Shown in pieces: positions 32,110 through 43,205 of a stretch of 64,000 nt of DNA (its first letter is position 1; each line of letters starts with the position of its first letter). The stretch covers positions 62,001-126,000 of the forward strand of contig JAMHXF010000005.1 of NCBI GenBank assembly GCA_035910535.1, given 5' to 3'. Made by a program: the position numbers and the translations under genes. The notes beneath the pieces were generated by a model, which was given only the letters and a program-made list of their open reading frames with translations, did not search any database and was not told the origin of the DNA. This DNA comes from Archangium_A sp035910535 (lineage in GTDB: Bacteria > Myxococcota > Myxococcia > Myxococcales > Myxococcaceae).

Positions 32110-34629
32110 ATGTCGAAATTTCAAACTGCTGCCGCGTTGGCGGTAGCGCTGTGCGCGATGCCGGTGTTCGCCGGCGACGTCGTGCCACCTGGCGTGCTGA
32201 ACCGGGTCGACGCGGCCGTGCCGAGCGACGCGTCACCTCCCGAGCAAGACCACGTGCTGCTGGAGTTCACCGTCGGCGTCGACGGCAAGCCGTCTGACAT
32301 TCAGGTGCTCGAGTCGGCTGGCAAGGCGTGGGACGGCGCTTCGGTCGACGCGCTCTCGAAGTGGACGTTTCAGCCCGCGACGCATGAAGGCGTGGCCGTC
32401 GCGTCGCGCACGCGGCTCTCGTTCAACATGCCCACCGCGTTGATGGTGAAGCCCGACGCCGGCGAGCCCGAGCTCGAGGCCGAAGACGCGGGCGCGAGCA
32501 TCACCGTCGGCGGCCCCGACGCCGGTCACCCTCAACACGAGATGGCGACCACCGTCACCGGGCGCTCACAGCCGAAGTCTCGCGGCGCGTCGGACTTCGT
32601 CATTGAAGTGGGGCAGCTCGCCGTCGTGCCTCGCAAGAGCGCTGCTGACTTCTTGAAGCTCGCGCCCGGCATTCTGCTCACCAACGAAGGCGGCGAAGGC
32701 CACCCTGAACGAATCTTCCTGCGCGGCTTCGACGCGCGCGAAGGGCAAGACCTCGAGCTGACGGTGGACGGCGTGCCCATCAACGACTCGGGCAACCTGC
32801 ACGGCAACGGCTACGCCGACCTGGGCTTCATCATTCCCGAGCTCGTCTCGAACCTGCGCGTCCTCGAAGGCCCGTTGGACCCGCGCCAGGGCAACTACGC
32901 GGTGGCCGGCAGCGCCGACTACCAACTGGGCCTGAGCGAGCGCGGCCTGTTGGTGAAGGGCAGCTACGGCAGCTTCGACACCATGCGGCTCGTCGCGCTG
33001 TGGGGCCCGCCGGGAGAATCGTCGCGCACCTTCGGCGGCGTGCAGCTCTTCCGCACCGCGGGCTTCGGGCAGAACCGCTCGGCGCAGCACGCGAAGGTCA
33101 TGGCGCAATACGAAGGCTCGTTGTCAGACAGCACGAGCTTCCGCATTGGCGCGTACGGCTACGGCACGCTGTACCGTTCAGCCGGCGTGCTGCGTGAAGA
33201 CGACGTCGCGCGCGGCACGTTCGGCTTCTACGACACGGCCGACAACCGCCAGGGCGGCGATTCACTGCGCGCGCAGGTGCACTTCGACCTGCACGGCCAC
33301 AACGGCAACTTCAGCCACGACCAGACCGCGTTCTTCATCTTCCGCTCCACGCGCATCATGGAGAACTTCACGGGGTTCCTGTCAGACCCGCAGCTGGCGC
33401 AGCAGACACCGCACGGCCAACGCGGCGACCTGCTGGACCGCGACAGCACCAACTTCACCGCCGGTGCACGAGGCGCCGCGCGCTGGCGCACCACCGTCTT
33501 CGAGCGCAAGCAGGAGCTCGAGGTGGGCTACTTCGCCCGCTTCGACGCCGTCACCGGCCTGCAGACGCGGCTGCTCGCGGGCAGCAACACGCCGTACGCG
33601 CGCGACTACGACCTCGACTCGAAGCTGTTCGACGTCGGGCTCTACGCCGACGCGAACCTCTCGCCGGTGTGGTGGCTCACGCTGCGCGGCGGCGTGCGCG
33701 CAGAAGTGCTCACGTACAACGTGCTGAACAACTGCGCGCAGCGTGAAGTGCGGCGCCCGTCGCTCACCAACCCGCCGGGCGACGAGAGCTGCCTGTCGCA
33801 GCGCGACCTGGGTCTGTACCGCGACCCCACCGAGCGTCACTCCACTGCGGGCGCGGCGCTCATGCCGCGCGGCACGTTGCTCATCGGGCCGTTCGCGGGC
33901 GTCACGTTGTCGGGCGCCGTCGGCACCGGCGTGCGCAGCATCGACCCGCAGTTCATCAGCCAGAACCTCGAGACGCCGTTCGCCAGCATCTTCGCGTGGG
34001 AAGGCGGCGCGAGCTTCGCGCACAAGTTCGAGGCCGGCCTCGACGCCACGGCGCGCGCGGTCGTCTTCGGCACGCGCGTCGACAAGGACCTCATCTTCAA
34101 CGCACAGGAAGGTCGCGGCACCATCGGCGGCAGCACGTCACGCCTCGGCGCGCTCGTCGCGGCGCGCGCGCGTGGTGACTTCTTCGACGTCGCCGGCAAC
34201 CTGACGTGGGTCGAGTCGAAGTTCGACGACACGGGCCTGCTCGTTCCCTACGTGCCTGACTTCGTGGCGCGCCTCGACGCGGGGCTCTTTCACGCGCTGC
34301 CGTGGCTCGAGCCGCTGGGCAGCCCCATCAAAGGTCGCGCGGGCCTCGGCATCACCTACGTCGGGCGTCGGGCTCTGCCGTTTGGTCAACGCAGCGACGT
34401 CATCTTCGTCGTCGACGCGTCGGCCGAGCTCGCGTGGAAGGCCGTGTCTGTCGGCGTGAGCCTCACCAACCTGCTCGACACGCGGTACCGCCAGGTCGAG
34501 CTCAACTACGCGAGCGACTTCCAGACGTCGGGGTCGCTGCCCACGCTGGTCCCTGCCCGTCACTTCGCGGCCGGCGCGCCACGCGCGGTGATGCTCACGG
34601 TCGGCCTGCACCTGGGAGGTGACTCATGA
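32110..34629 (+). CDS. TonB-dependent receptor with N-terminal TonB-like domain
   Basis: This 839-residue protein has a signal peptide (about 1-21), then a TonB C-terminal-type domain (about 30-115, with VLLEFTVGVDGKPSDIQVLES and DALSKWTFQPAT). An Asp/Glu/Ala linker follows, then a plug domain (about 155-290, IFLRGFDAREGQDLELTVDG) and a beta-barrel ending in the last 550 residues. Fusing a TonB-like domain to the receptor is known from myxobacteria but unusual elsewhere. The ligand is unknown. The next gene overlaps it by four bases. Confidence 0.9.
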   Translation: MSKFQTAAALAVALCAMPVFAGDVVPPGVLNRVDAAVPSDASPPEQDHVLLEFTVGVDGKPSDIQVLESAGKAWDGASVDALSKWTFQPATHEGVAVASRTRLSFNMPTALMVKPDAGEPELEAEDAGASITVGGPDAGHPQHEMATTVTGRSQPKSRGASDFVIEVGQLAVVPRKSAADFLKLAPGILLTNEGGEGHPERIFLRGFDAREGQDLELTVDGVPINDSGNLHGNGYADLGFIIPELVSNLRVLEGPLDPRQGNYAVAGSADYQLGLSERGLLVKGSYGSFDTMRLVALWGPPGESSRTFGGVQLFRTAGFGQNRSAQHAKVMAQYEGSLSDSTSFRIGAYGYGTLYRSAGVLREDDVARGTFGFYDTADNRQGGDSLRAQVHFDLHGHNGNFSHDQTAFFIFRSTRIMENFTGFLSDPQLAQQTPHGQRGDLLDRDSTNFTAGARGAARWRTTVFERKQELEVGYFARFDAVTGLQTRLLAGSNTPYARDYDLDSKLFDVGLYADANLSPVWWLTLRGGVRAEVLTYNVLNNCAQREVRRPSLTNPPGDESCLSQRDLGLYRDPTERHSTAGAALMPRGTLLIGPFAGVTLSGAVGTGVRSIDPQFISQNLETPFASIFAWEGGASFAHKFEAGLDATARAVVFGTRVDKDLIFNAQEGRGTIGGSTSRLGALVAARARGDFFDVAGNLTWVESKFDDTGLLVPYVPDFVARLDAGLFHALPWLEPLGSPIKGRAGLGITYVGRRALPFGQRSDVIFVVDASAELAWKAVSVGVSLTNLLDTRYRQVELNYASDFQTSGSLPTLVPARHFAAGAPRAVMLTVGLHLGGDS

Positions 34630-35402
34630 AGCGCGTCGCCTTCATCGCAGCAGCCCTCTGCAGCGCGTGCATTCAAACCACCGGCGGCAACGTGGTGTCG
34701 TTCGACGTTCAAGCGCGCGGCACCGCTGAAGCCGCAGCGCCCTTCACGACGCCGTCGGGCTTTGACGTCACGCTCACGCGCGCGCGCCTCACTGTCGGCG
34801 CCGTGTATTTGAATCAGCAGAACCCGCAGAGCTACTCGCTCGAGCAGGCGTGCATTCAAGAGGGCATCTACTCAGGCGAAGTGCGCGGCGGCCTCGTCGT
34901 CGACGGCCTGTCGGTCGACGCGCAGCCCTTCCCCGTGCGCGGCAACGGCACCGACGCACCGACGCGCGCGGCCGAACTCTGGCTCACCGGCGGCGACGTG
35001 CTCGCGAATGAAGACCGCACCGTGGTGCTCGACGTGGCCGGCACCGCGACGCGCGGCGCCGAGACTTTCCCATTCGATGCGGCCTTCACCATCGGCTCGA
35101 ACCGCGCGGTGCCTCCGAGAAACCCGGCGCTGCCCGGCAGCAACCCGCTGTGCCGCCAGCGCATCGTCAGCCCGGTGCCCTTCGACGCCACGTTGACTGA
35201 AGGCAGCACCGTCACGCTGCACGTCGACCCGCGCGCGTGGTTCGCGGCCGTCGACTTCAGCGGGCTCACGAAGGTGAGCGACACGCCGCTGCACTACCGC
35301 TTCACCGACTCGCAAGACTCGTCGGCGCAGCCAGACAAGGCGCTCTTCAACGCGCTGCGCAGCGCTCAAGGCCCGTACCGCCTCGAGCTGACCGCTCCGT
35401 AA
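34626..35402 (+). CDS. lipoprotein coupled to TonB receptor
   Basis: This 258-residue protein has the lipobox ALCSAC. The mature protein is beta-rich, with TLTRARLTVGAVYLNQ near the start, and related in outline to the next gene's product. No family was firmly recognised; surface metal-ligand carriers have similar layout, but this is uncertain. Its ATG overlaps the receptor stop by four bases, so it probably assists that receptor. Confidence 0.7.
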   Translation: MKRVAFIAAALCSACIQTTGGNVVSFDVQARGTAEAAAPFTTPSGFDVTLTRARLTVGAVYLNQQNPQSYSLEQACIQEGIYSGEVRGGLVVDGLSVDAQPFPVRGNGTDAPTRAAELWLTGGDVLANEDRTVVLDVAGTATRGAETFPFDAAFTIGSNRAVPPRNPALPGSNPLCRQRIVSPVPFDATLTEGSTVTLHVDPRAWFAAVDFSGLTKVSDTPLHYRFTDSQDSSAQPDKALFNALRSAQGPYRLELTAP

Positions 35403-35414
35403 TTCCTCCACCGG

Positions 35415-35440
35415 GTGTCCGCGTCGGCCGGCGCGGACAC
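35415..35440 (+). terminator. hairpin after the first lipoprotein gene
   Basis: GTGTCCGCG (35415-35423) and CGCGGACAC (35432-35440) form a perfect nine-base stem with an eight-base loop, followed by TCATTGTC. It lies 12 bases after the stop codon and could end or attenuate the receptor transcript before the second lipoprotein. Confidence 0.55.
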
Positions 35441-35479
35441 TCATTGTCATGAAGTTACAATCACAACCAAGGACACATC

Positions 35480-36649
35480 ATGAAGTTCAATGTCATTTCG
35501 CTCTCGCTCCTCGTGCTCGCCGCGTGCGGCACGCCCATGCCCACGCCCGACGCCGGTGAAACGCCGTGCACCACCGGCTTCTGCGAACACACCGCGCCTT
35601 CGGGCACGCAGAACAACAGCCTGCTCATCACCGTGACGGGCGAAGGCTCGGCCACCGAAGGCTTCGGCTTCCCGCCTCCTGCGACGGGCGGCGAGCCGTA
35701 CTTCGTCGACGGCTGGGAAATCACGTTCTCGCGCGTGCTCGTCACCGTGGGCCGCGTGTCGGTGAATGAGAGCCCCGACCTCGACCCCAACGACGCGTCG
35801 CGCCTCGGCGCGCTGGTGGCCGAGGTCGAAGGCCCGTGGGCCGTGAACCTCGCGAAGGAGGGCCCCGTCGACTCGAAGGAGCAGAACGGCAAGGCGTGGC
35901 CGCTCACGCGCATCGCGTCGCAGAACAAGAAGGCGGGCGCGCCGGCGTTCGAGGCCACCAGCAAGTACGCGCTCGGGTACTCGCTCGTCGCGGCGCGCGA
36001 CGGCGTGCGCGACGTGAACCTCGATGACGGCGACCGCGCGGCCTACACGGCGATGGCGACGAAGGGTCAGACCGTGCTGCTCGAGGGCACCGCGACGTGG
36101 AAGGGCGGCGCCGCTTGCCGCAGCACCGTGGCGACGTATGACTTCACGCCGTACCCCGCGAGCGTCAACTTCAGCTTCGGCTTCGTGGCGCCGGTCGACT
36201 TCACGAACTGCGTGAACCCCGAGCTGCAGCCCAGCGATTCACGCGGCGTGCAGACCTCGGCCAACGCGCCGACCACCACGCAGCTCACCTTTCACCTCGA
36301 CCACCCTTTCTGGGAGTCGCTCGAAGAAGACGCGCCGCTGCGTTGGGACGCGCTCGCAGCGCTGGGCAAGGCGTCGGTGACCGAGGCGGACCTCGCCGTC
36401 GACTTTCAGGCGTTCCGCGACACCAACGCCGCCGCGATTCCCTGGCGCACGTGCGGCCCCACGCTGGCCAACGAGCGCACCACCGGCACCGTCTCGTATG
36501 ACCCCGTCAGTGTGCCGGTGAACCCTGCAGGCGGCGCGGCGGGCCTCAAGAACCTCGCCGACTACATGACGTACAACCTGTCGACGTTCGGCCACCTGAA
36601 CAACGACGGGCTGTGCTTCCCGAAGCGCAACTACCCGTCGCCGCAGTGA
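35480..36649 (+). CDS. second TonB-locus lipoprotein
   Basis: This 389-residue protein has the lipobox VLAAC after AAGGA upstream. It includes ITFSRVLVTVGRVSVNE, similar in pattern to the same region of the preceding lipoprotein, and a later LTFHLDHPFWESLEEDAP segment rich in His, Asp and Glu that could bind metal. No family was recognised with confidence. It is probably part of the same outer-membrane uptake system. Confidence 0.7.
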   Translation: MKFNVISLSLLVLAACGTPMPTPDAGETPCTTGFCEHTAPSGTQNNSLLITVTGEGSATEGFGFPPPATGGEPYFVDGWEITFSRVLVTVGRVSVNESPDLDPNDASRLGALVAEVEGPWAVNLAKEGPVDSKEQNGKAWPLTRIASQNKKAGAPAFEATSKYALGYSLVAARDGVRDVNLDDGDRAAYTAMATKGQTVLLEGTATWKGGAACRSTVATYDFTPYPASVNFSFGFVAPVDFTNCVNPELQPSDSRGVQTSANAPTTTQLTFHLDHPFWESLEEDAPLRWDALAALGKASVTEADLAVDFQAFRDTNAAAIPWRTCGPTLANERTTGTVSYDPVSVPVNPAGGAAGLKNLADYMTYNLSTFGHLNNDGLCFPKRNYPSPQ

Positions 36650-36652
36650 CGG

Positions 36653-38674
36653 TTACGGCGTGAGCTCGACGACGTACACGGTGACCGACGCCGCGCTGCC
36701 CGAGTTGGGGCGCGTGACGGTCACCGAGGTGTTGCTCGTCAGCGTGAAAGAGAACGTGCCCGTCGAGACGCGCGTGGAGGACAGCTCGGCGGTCTCTCCC
36801 GCGCCCTGGCCGCCGAAGGATTGATTGCTGGCCAGCACCAGCGCGCGCGTGCTGTCGACGGGCGCGATGGTGAGCGTCTGCGTGGTCTGATTCGGCGCGA
36901 AGTTCAGGCGGTACGTGTCGACGTCGGCGCGCGCTCCAAAGTCGATGCGCTGCCAGGTGACCTGCGGCAGCGGGCTCAAGGGGCAGCCCGCGTCGACGGC
37001 ACCGCGCGTCAGCGTCACCGACGTGGGGCTCGCGAGGTCACCGCGCACCAACGCCTCACACGCAGCGATTGACGCCGAGTTCGTCGGCGACGCCTGCACC
37101 AACAAGACGGTGTCGGGCGAGACGGCGGGGAGCCCTGTCACCGTGGCCTCGGCCTGGCCCGACGTGAAGCCACCGTCGAGCTCTCCGGTGGTGACGGTGA
37201 CGCCATTCCACTCGGCGACCTGATGCTCGTAGCCACCACACATCGCCGGAGTCACCGTCACGTCGGGGTCCACGAAGCGCGCGACCGCGAGGTGATTGCC
37301 GGTGATGGTGGCCGTCGACGAGTTGACGGTGCGCAGCACGAAAGGCACCGGGCCTCCGTCGAGCGGCGCCGTGGGTTGTGAGCCGGGGCAGGCGCTCGAG
37401 CCCACACGCTGAACCCGCAGGTTCTGCGGAACCTCGGCGACTTGAATGACTGCGTTGCCGTTGACTGCCTCGCTGGAGCGCGTGCAGGTCACGGCGTTCA
37501 CCGCGGTGAGCCGACAGCGCGCCGAGGCGGCGTTGGGTGGCGTGCCCGCCGCCAGGCTGGCGGTGAACTGCGAGAGCACGAGCGTGGCGTTCATGTCGGA
37601 GACCGGAGGCGAGATGGTGCAGCTGCGCTGCGTCGTGCCTGCGGTGACGCCGCCGTCAGCAGCCGCGGTCGCGCCCGCGAAGAAGCAGCTGCTGCGGCGA
37701 ACGATTGGCGTCGTCGAGAAGGAGAGCTGGTCTCCGTCGAACGGCGCGGTGGCGATGATGGTCTGTGCGCCACCGGTGAGCGGCTTCATCCAGAACTGGG
37801 TCGACGAAGCGCCGGTGTTGATGGTGACGTTGCTCGTGGTCGAGCTGCAGCTGCTCGATGAATAGAAGCGCACCTGACCCGCGTTGACCGCCGAGAGCGC
37901 GACGTTGACCGGCATGACGGCGGCGTCCAACACGCCGGCGCGGCGCAGCTCGACGACGCCGGCGGTGCACTCCCCTCCGCGAACTGAACCGGGCACGCCG
38001 GCGAGCGTGATGATCTGCGGAGACACGCCGACCTCGAGATCTTGCGCGGCCGACGTGAAGCCGGGGCTCGAGGCCTCCACGGCGTAGACGTTGGCGCTCG
38101 CCGCGCGCATGTAGAAGTCGACGTTGTCGGAGCCCGTGTTGATGTTCACCGACGTAGCGGCCATGCCGGTGCACGTCGGGTTCTCGTAGAAGCTCACGCC
38201 ACCGGGGCTCGAAGCGAGCGTCACAGGCGTGCTCTGCGGCACCGCGTACGGCACGCCGTCCGCGCGCGCTTCGACGAGCGCAATCGCAGAACACCCATTC
38301 ACGGCGACGTTCTGTTGCGTGGTGAGAAAGTGCAGCGACAACAGGCCTGCGTCGAAGTCGACCGCGGCGTCGGGGGTGCCCGCATCGTCGTCAGCGCCTG
38401 CGTCGTCGACGCCGGCGTCTTCTTCGACACCTGCATCGGGGAGCCCCGCGTCTGCTTCGCCCGCGTCGACAGGGCCCGCATCAGCTTCAGGAACTTCGGT
38501 GCCCACCGGCAGACACTCGGGCCCGTCACCGACGTCGAGACACACGAAGCCCTCGAGACAATCTTCTGAAGCGCTGCACGCGAAGCGTGTGGTGTCGACA
38601 CCGAGCGCACCGCAATCGCAGCCGGCGAGCGCCACCATCGAGACCCACAAGAAGAGTGACTTCGCCGTCTGCAT
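36653..38674 (-). CDS. large secreted lipoprotein with DAG linker
   Basis: This 673-residue protein has the lipobox VALAGC, a Cys-rich segment (FACSASEDCLEGFVC), then an Asp-Ala-Gly repeat linker (about 60-110). The remainder is rich in beta strands and Thr/Ser/Val, with recurring VNINTGSDNVDFYM and VTINTGASSTQFWM units that suggest repeated beta-sandwich domains. It resembles the DAG-linker lipoprotein at 10.4-11.8 kb in its N-terminal part. The function is unknown; surface display is likely. Confidence 0.78.
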   Translation of the reverse strand: MQTAKSLFLWVSMVALAGCDCGALGVDTTRFACSASEDCLEGFVCLDVGDGPECLPVGTEVPEADAGPVDAGEADAGLPDAGVEEDAGVDDAGADDDAGTPDAAVDFDAGLLSLHFLTTQQNVAVNGCSAIALVEARADGVPYAVPQSTPVTLASSPGGVSFYENPTCTGMAATSVNINTGSDNVDFYMRAASANVYAVEASSPGFTSAAQDLEVGVSPQIITLAGVPGSVRGGECTAGVVELRRAGVLDAAVMPVNVALSAVNAGQVRFYSSSSCSSTTSNVTINTGASSTQFWMKPLTGGAQTIIATAPFDGDQLSFSTTPIVRRSSCFFAGATAAADGGVTAGTTQRSCTISPPVSDMNATLVLSQFTASLAAGTPPNAASARCRLTAVNAVTCTRSSEAVNGNAVIQVAEVPQNLRVQRVGSSACPGSQPTAPLDGGPVPFVLRTVNSSTATITGNHLAVARFVDPDVTVTPAMCGGYEHQVAEWNGVTVTTGELDGGFTSGQAEATVTGLPAVSPDTVLLVQASPTNSASIAACEALVRGDLASPTSVTLTRGAVDAGCPLSPLPQVTWQRIDFGARADVDTYRLNFAPNQTTQTLTIAPVDSTRALVLASNQSFGGQGAGETAELSSTRVSTGTFSFTLTSNTSVTVTRPNSGSAASVTVYVVELTP

Positions 38675-38687
38675 CAGCTGCCTCGCT

Positions 38688-39695
38688 TCAGAACGAGCCG
38701 CTCAACACGGCTCCACCGGCCGTCGGCGCCAACGTCACGGAGGGCGCGGCGTCAGGGCCGACCAGCACCAGCACCAGCCCGCCGGCCGCCAACACGCCGC
38801 CGGTCACGAAGAGCACGTTGGCCACCGTGGCCTGTGTCTGCGCCGACGCCTCGAGCGCCTTCGCGTCGCGCTGCGTGAGCGACGTCACGCGACCCGCCTC
38901 GTCTCTCGCCGCGTCGGTGACCCGCGCACGCGCGCCTTGCGCGAGCACCCCGAAGGCCACGCCGACCCCGACCGTCACCGCGCCAGCAGCGAGCAACGCA
39001 GCGCCCACCGGCCGTCGCCAACCACCACCCGGCGCCGTCGTCACAGCGAGCTCGACCGGCGCTGTGACCGCTGCCACGCCCGGCGCGGCGCCATCGACCC
39101 GGGGCGTCTCGGCCGAGCCGAGCTGCAGCAACACCCCTTTGCGCTCGCTGAGCACCTCGGCCCACCACGACACGACGGGGCCGACGACGGGCGTCTTCGC
39201 CTGGCCGCTCACGAACGGCACCTCGACGACCTCAGCGCCGAGATGAAAACGCGCCACACGCGCCAACCGCAGCACGTCTTTCGCCGCGCTGATGACGACC
39301 CACTTCGCGGCGCCGTCTTCGAGCTCGGCCGACGGCGTGAGCGTCAACGGGCCGTTGCTCTCGCTCCACTCACGCGCTTCGAAGAACGGCGTCTTCACGC
39401 GCGGCGGCAGGTCGTCCGGCAGCGACGCCTTCGGGTCGAGCATCAACAGCTTGCGAAACGAGTCGCGCGTCTTCGCGTCTTTGCCCAGCGTGCCGAACAC
39501 GATGCCGCGCAGCAGGTGGAGCTCGAGCACCGTCTCACGCGAGTTGCCTTCCAACCGCTCCGCCGCGTCGAGCGTCTTGAGCGCCGCCTCAAACTCGAGG
39601 TCGTCGACCTGTCGTTTCGCCTCCGCGACCTTCGTGCTGCCGGCGTCGGCGCGCGCGACAGACGCCACGCACAGCAGAAGAATGATCAGTCGCAT
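38688..39695 (-). CDS. exported TPR-like membrane protein
   Basis: This 335-residue protein has a signal peptide (about 1-16). A helical TPR-like region is about 20-100 (AKRQVDDLEFEAALKTLDAAE). Two hydrophobic segments near the C-terminus (about 230-255 and 290-315) suggest membrane anchoring. It lies 13 bases before the large lipoprotein on the same strand and is divergent from the Ser/Thr kinase. Such proteins often accompany kinases of this type in myxobacteria, but the role is not established. Confidence 0.7.
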   Translation of the reverse strand: MRLIILLLCVASVARADAGSTKVAEAKRQVDDLEFEAALKTLDAAERLEGNSRETVLELHLLRGIVFGTLGKDAKTRDSFRKLLMLDPKASLPDDLPPRVKTPFFEAREWSESNGPLTLTPSAELEDGAAKWVVISAAKDVLRLARVARFHLGAEVVEVPFVSGQAKTPVVGPVVSWWAEVLSERKGVLLQLGSAETPRVDGAAPGVAAVTAPVELAVTTAPGGGWRRPVGAALLAAGAVTVGVGVAFGVLAQGARARVTDAARDEAGRVTSLTQRDAKALEASAQTQATVANVLFVTGGVLAAGGLVLVLVGPDAAPSVTLAPTAGGAVLSGSF

Positions 39696-39769
39696 CGAGA
39701 GCGCGCAGTGTAGCCACTTCAGCGGCGTGTCTCAGCGCGCAGATTCAGCCAAACCCGAAATTGACGCTC

Positions 39770-41548
<1,779 letters not shown>

Positions 41549-41681
41549 GCGCGCTCGGTAACGTCGAAGTGGACCACGTGCAGTCCACCGCCTGTCCTGA
41601 TCCACGACAGCGAAAATTTCCACGAAACAAACCTTCGGCTCAGGCGGAGAACCCTTTGTCCCCTCTGACAAGGAGTTCGCG

Positions 41682-42314
41682 ATGGCCCTCTCAATCAACT
41701 CACGTGGAAGCGATGTCACCCGGTTGCAGCAGTCGCTGACCGAGCGCGGCTTCAACCCGCAGGGCGTCGACGGCGCGTTCGGCCGCAACACCCGCCAGGC
41801 CGTGATGGACTTCCAGCGCTCGCAGGGCATCACCGTCGACGGCATCGTCGGTCGCGACACCGCGCAGCGGCTCTTCGGCTCGACCGACGCGAAGTATTAC
41901 GACGGCGTGAGCGACTTCAACGGCAGCACCGGCCCGGGCAACGTGACGTCGGGCGGCGGCTGGGGTGGCTCTGAAGGCGTCGCCAACGCGGCCCGCTCCA
42001 TCGCGCGCGACATGGGCATTCCTGTCACCAGCACCAAGCGCAACCTGGCCGACACCGAGCGCGTCGGCTCGAACACGGGCTCGGACCACTTCACCGGCAA
42101 CACCAACGCGTACGCCGTCGACTTCGGCGTGGCCGGCGCGCGCGGCACCGAGCTGGCCCGCGCCATCGCCGACCGCTACGGCATTCCGCGCTCGAGCATC
42201 GGCACGTTCAACCGCCACACCGTCACCATCGACGGGCAGCGCTACAGCGTTCAGCTGCTCTGGCAGGTGCGCGGCCACTACGACCACGTGCACCTCGGCA
42301 TTCGCCGCGCGTAA
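41682..42314 (+). CDS. peptidoglycan-binding protein with M15-like C-terminus
   Basis: This 210-residue protein has an N-terminal peptidoglycan-binding domain (about 5-62, VTRLQQSLTERGFNPQGVDG). The C-terminal part has HFTGNTNAYAVDFG and GHYDHVHLG, zinc-peptidase-like His and Asp residues as in M15 or related wall hydrolases. It lacks a signal peptide. AAGGAG lies 8 bases before the ATG, inside a small hairpin (41653-41673) that could lower translation. It may be a lysis or remodelling enzyme. Confidence 0.75.
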   Translation: MALSINSRGSDVTRLQQSLTERGFNPQGVDGAFGRNTRQAVMDFQRSQGITVDGIVGRDTAQRLFGSTDAKYYDGVSDFNGSTGPGNVTSGGGWGGSEGVANAARSIARDMGIPVTSTKRNLADTERVGSNTGSDHFTGNTNAYAVDFGVAGARGTELARAIADRYGIPRSSIGTFNRHTVTIDGQRYSVQLLWQVRGHYDHVHLGIRRA

Positions 42315-43205
42315 TCACCGCCGCAGCGCCGCGCGCAACGCGCGGACGTCGGCCAGTCGTGGGTCTTCAGGGCAGGCGCGTTCGAACTCTTCTGCAGCCA
42401 GCTGTGCTTCGGAGAAACGTCGCGCCTGCACCAGCAACACCAGTCGTCGCAACCGCACCTCCGGGTGCAGCACTCCGTCGGGGAAGCGTCGCAGTGACGT
42501 GTTCCAGGCGTCGAGCGCACGGGCCAGTCGGCCTTCACGTGACTCCAACGCACCCAGCTCGAAGAGCGCCGCCTGCGCGTCGAGCGACGAGCCCTGCGCT
42601 TCGCCCACAAGACAATCGCGGTGTGAGGCCGCTGGGGCGTCGCTGCACTTCTCGGCTGCGGGCGCAGTGGTCTCCAGCAACGCGCTGGGTATTTCTGGCG
42701 TCGGCGGCCACACCACCGACTCGCCCGCCTTCACCACGCGCGTCATCGAGCCTGCGCGCAGCACGACTTCACCTTCTTCGACGATGAGCGACGTGCCGCT
42801 CGCGATGACCTCCGCGAGAAAGCGGCTGTTGCGTGCTTCGAGCGAGACGTGCGGCGTTTCGATGCGCACCACGCTCGCCCCGGCGCGCGCGACCGAGAGC
42901 CGGCCCGTCTGCAGCGTGACCACCCCGTCGCGCTGCTTCCACGCCGCGTCGGAGCTGGCGACGAGCTGCACCGGCAGCGGCGCGCGCGCGGTGGGCCACG
43001 CAAGCACCAGCACGGCACCGACAGCGGCGGCGAGCGCGAAGGCCGGCACCAGCCGCCACGCACCGGGGCGATGCAGCGCGGCGCGCGCAACGAGGTCATC
43101 GAACGCGCGCGGGTCGACTTCACGGGGCGCAATCGACGCGGCCTCGGCGATGAGGCGCTCGGCGTCGGTGCGGGCCTTGGTGGCGATGGGCTCGAGCGGG
43201 GTCAT
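42315..43205 (-). CDS. FecR-domain anti-sigma factor
   Basis: This 296-residue protein has a membrane helix (about 50-70, LVPAFALAAAVGAVLVLAW). A FecR-like domain follows (about 90-170, VVTLQTGRLSVAR, NSRFLAEVIASGTSL and EGEVVLRAGS), then a TPR-like C-terminus (about 210-295). It overlaps the ECF sigma gene by four bases (ATGA), so it is probably that factor's membrane-bound regulator. Its end abuts the convergent peptidoglycan-binding gene. Confidence 0.82.
   Translation of the reverse strand: MTPLEPIATKARTDAERLIAEAASIAPREVDPRAFDDLVARAALHRPGAWRLVPAFALAAAVGAVLVLAWPTARAPLPVQLVASSDAAWKQRDGVVTLQTGRLSVARAGASVVRIETPHVSLEARNSRFLAEVIASGTSLIVEEGEVVLRAGSMTRVVKAGESVVWPPTPEIPSALLETTAPAAEKCSDAPAASHRDCLVGEAQGSSLDAQAALFELGALESREGRLARALDAWNTSLRRFPDGVLHPEVRLRRLVLLVQARRFSEAQLAAEEFERACPEDPRLADVRALRAALRR

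Noticed and set aside
41569..41588. Hairpin GTGGAC-CACGTGCA-GTCCAC after the Ser/Thr kinase gene considered as a terminator
   Set aside because: The stem is only six bases and no T-tract follows; it is more likely chance.
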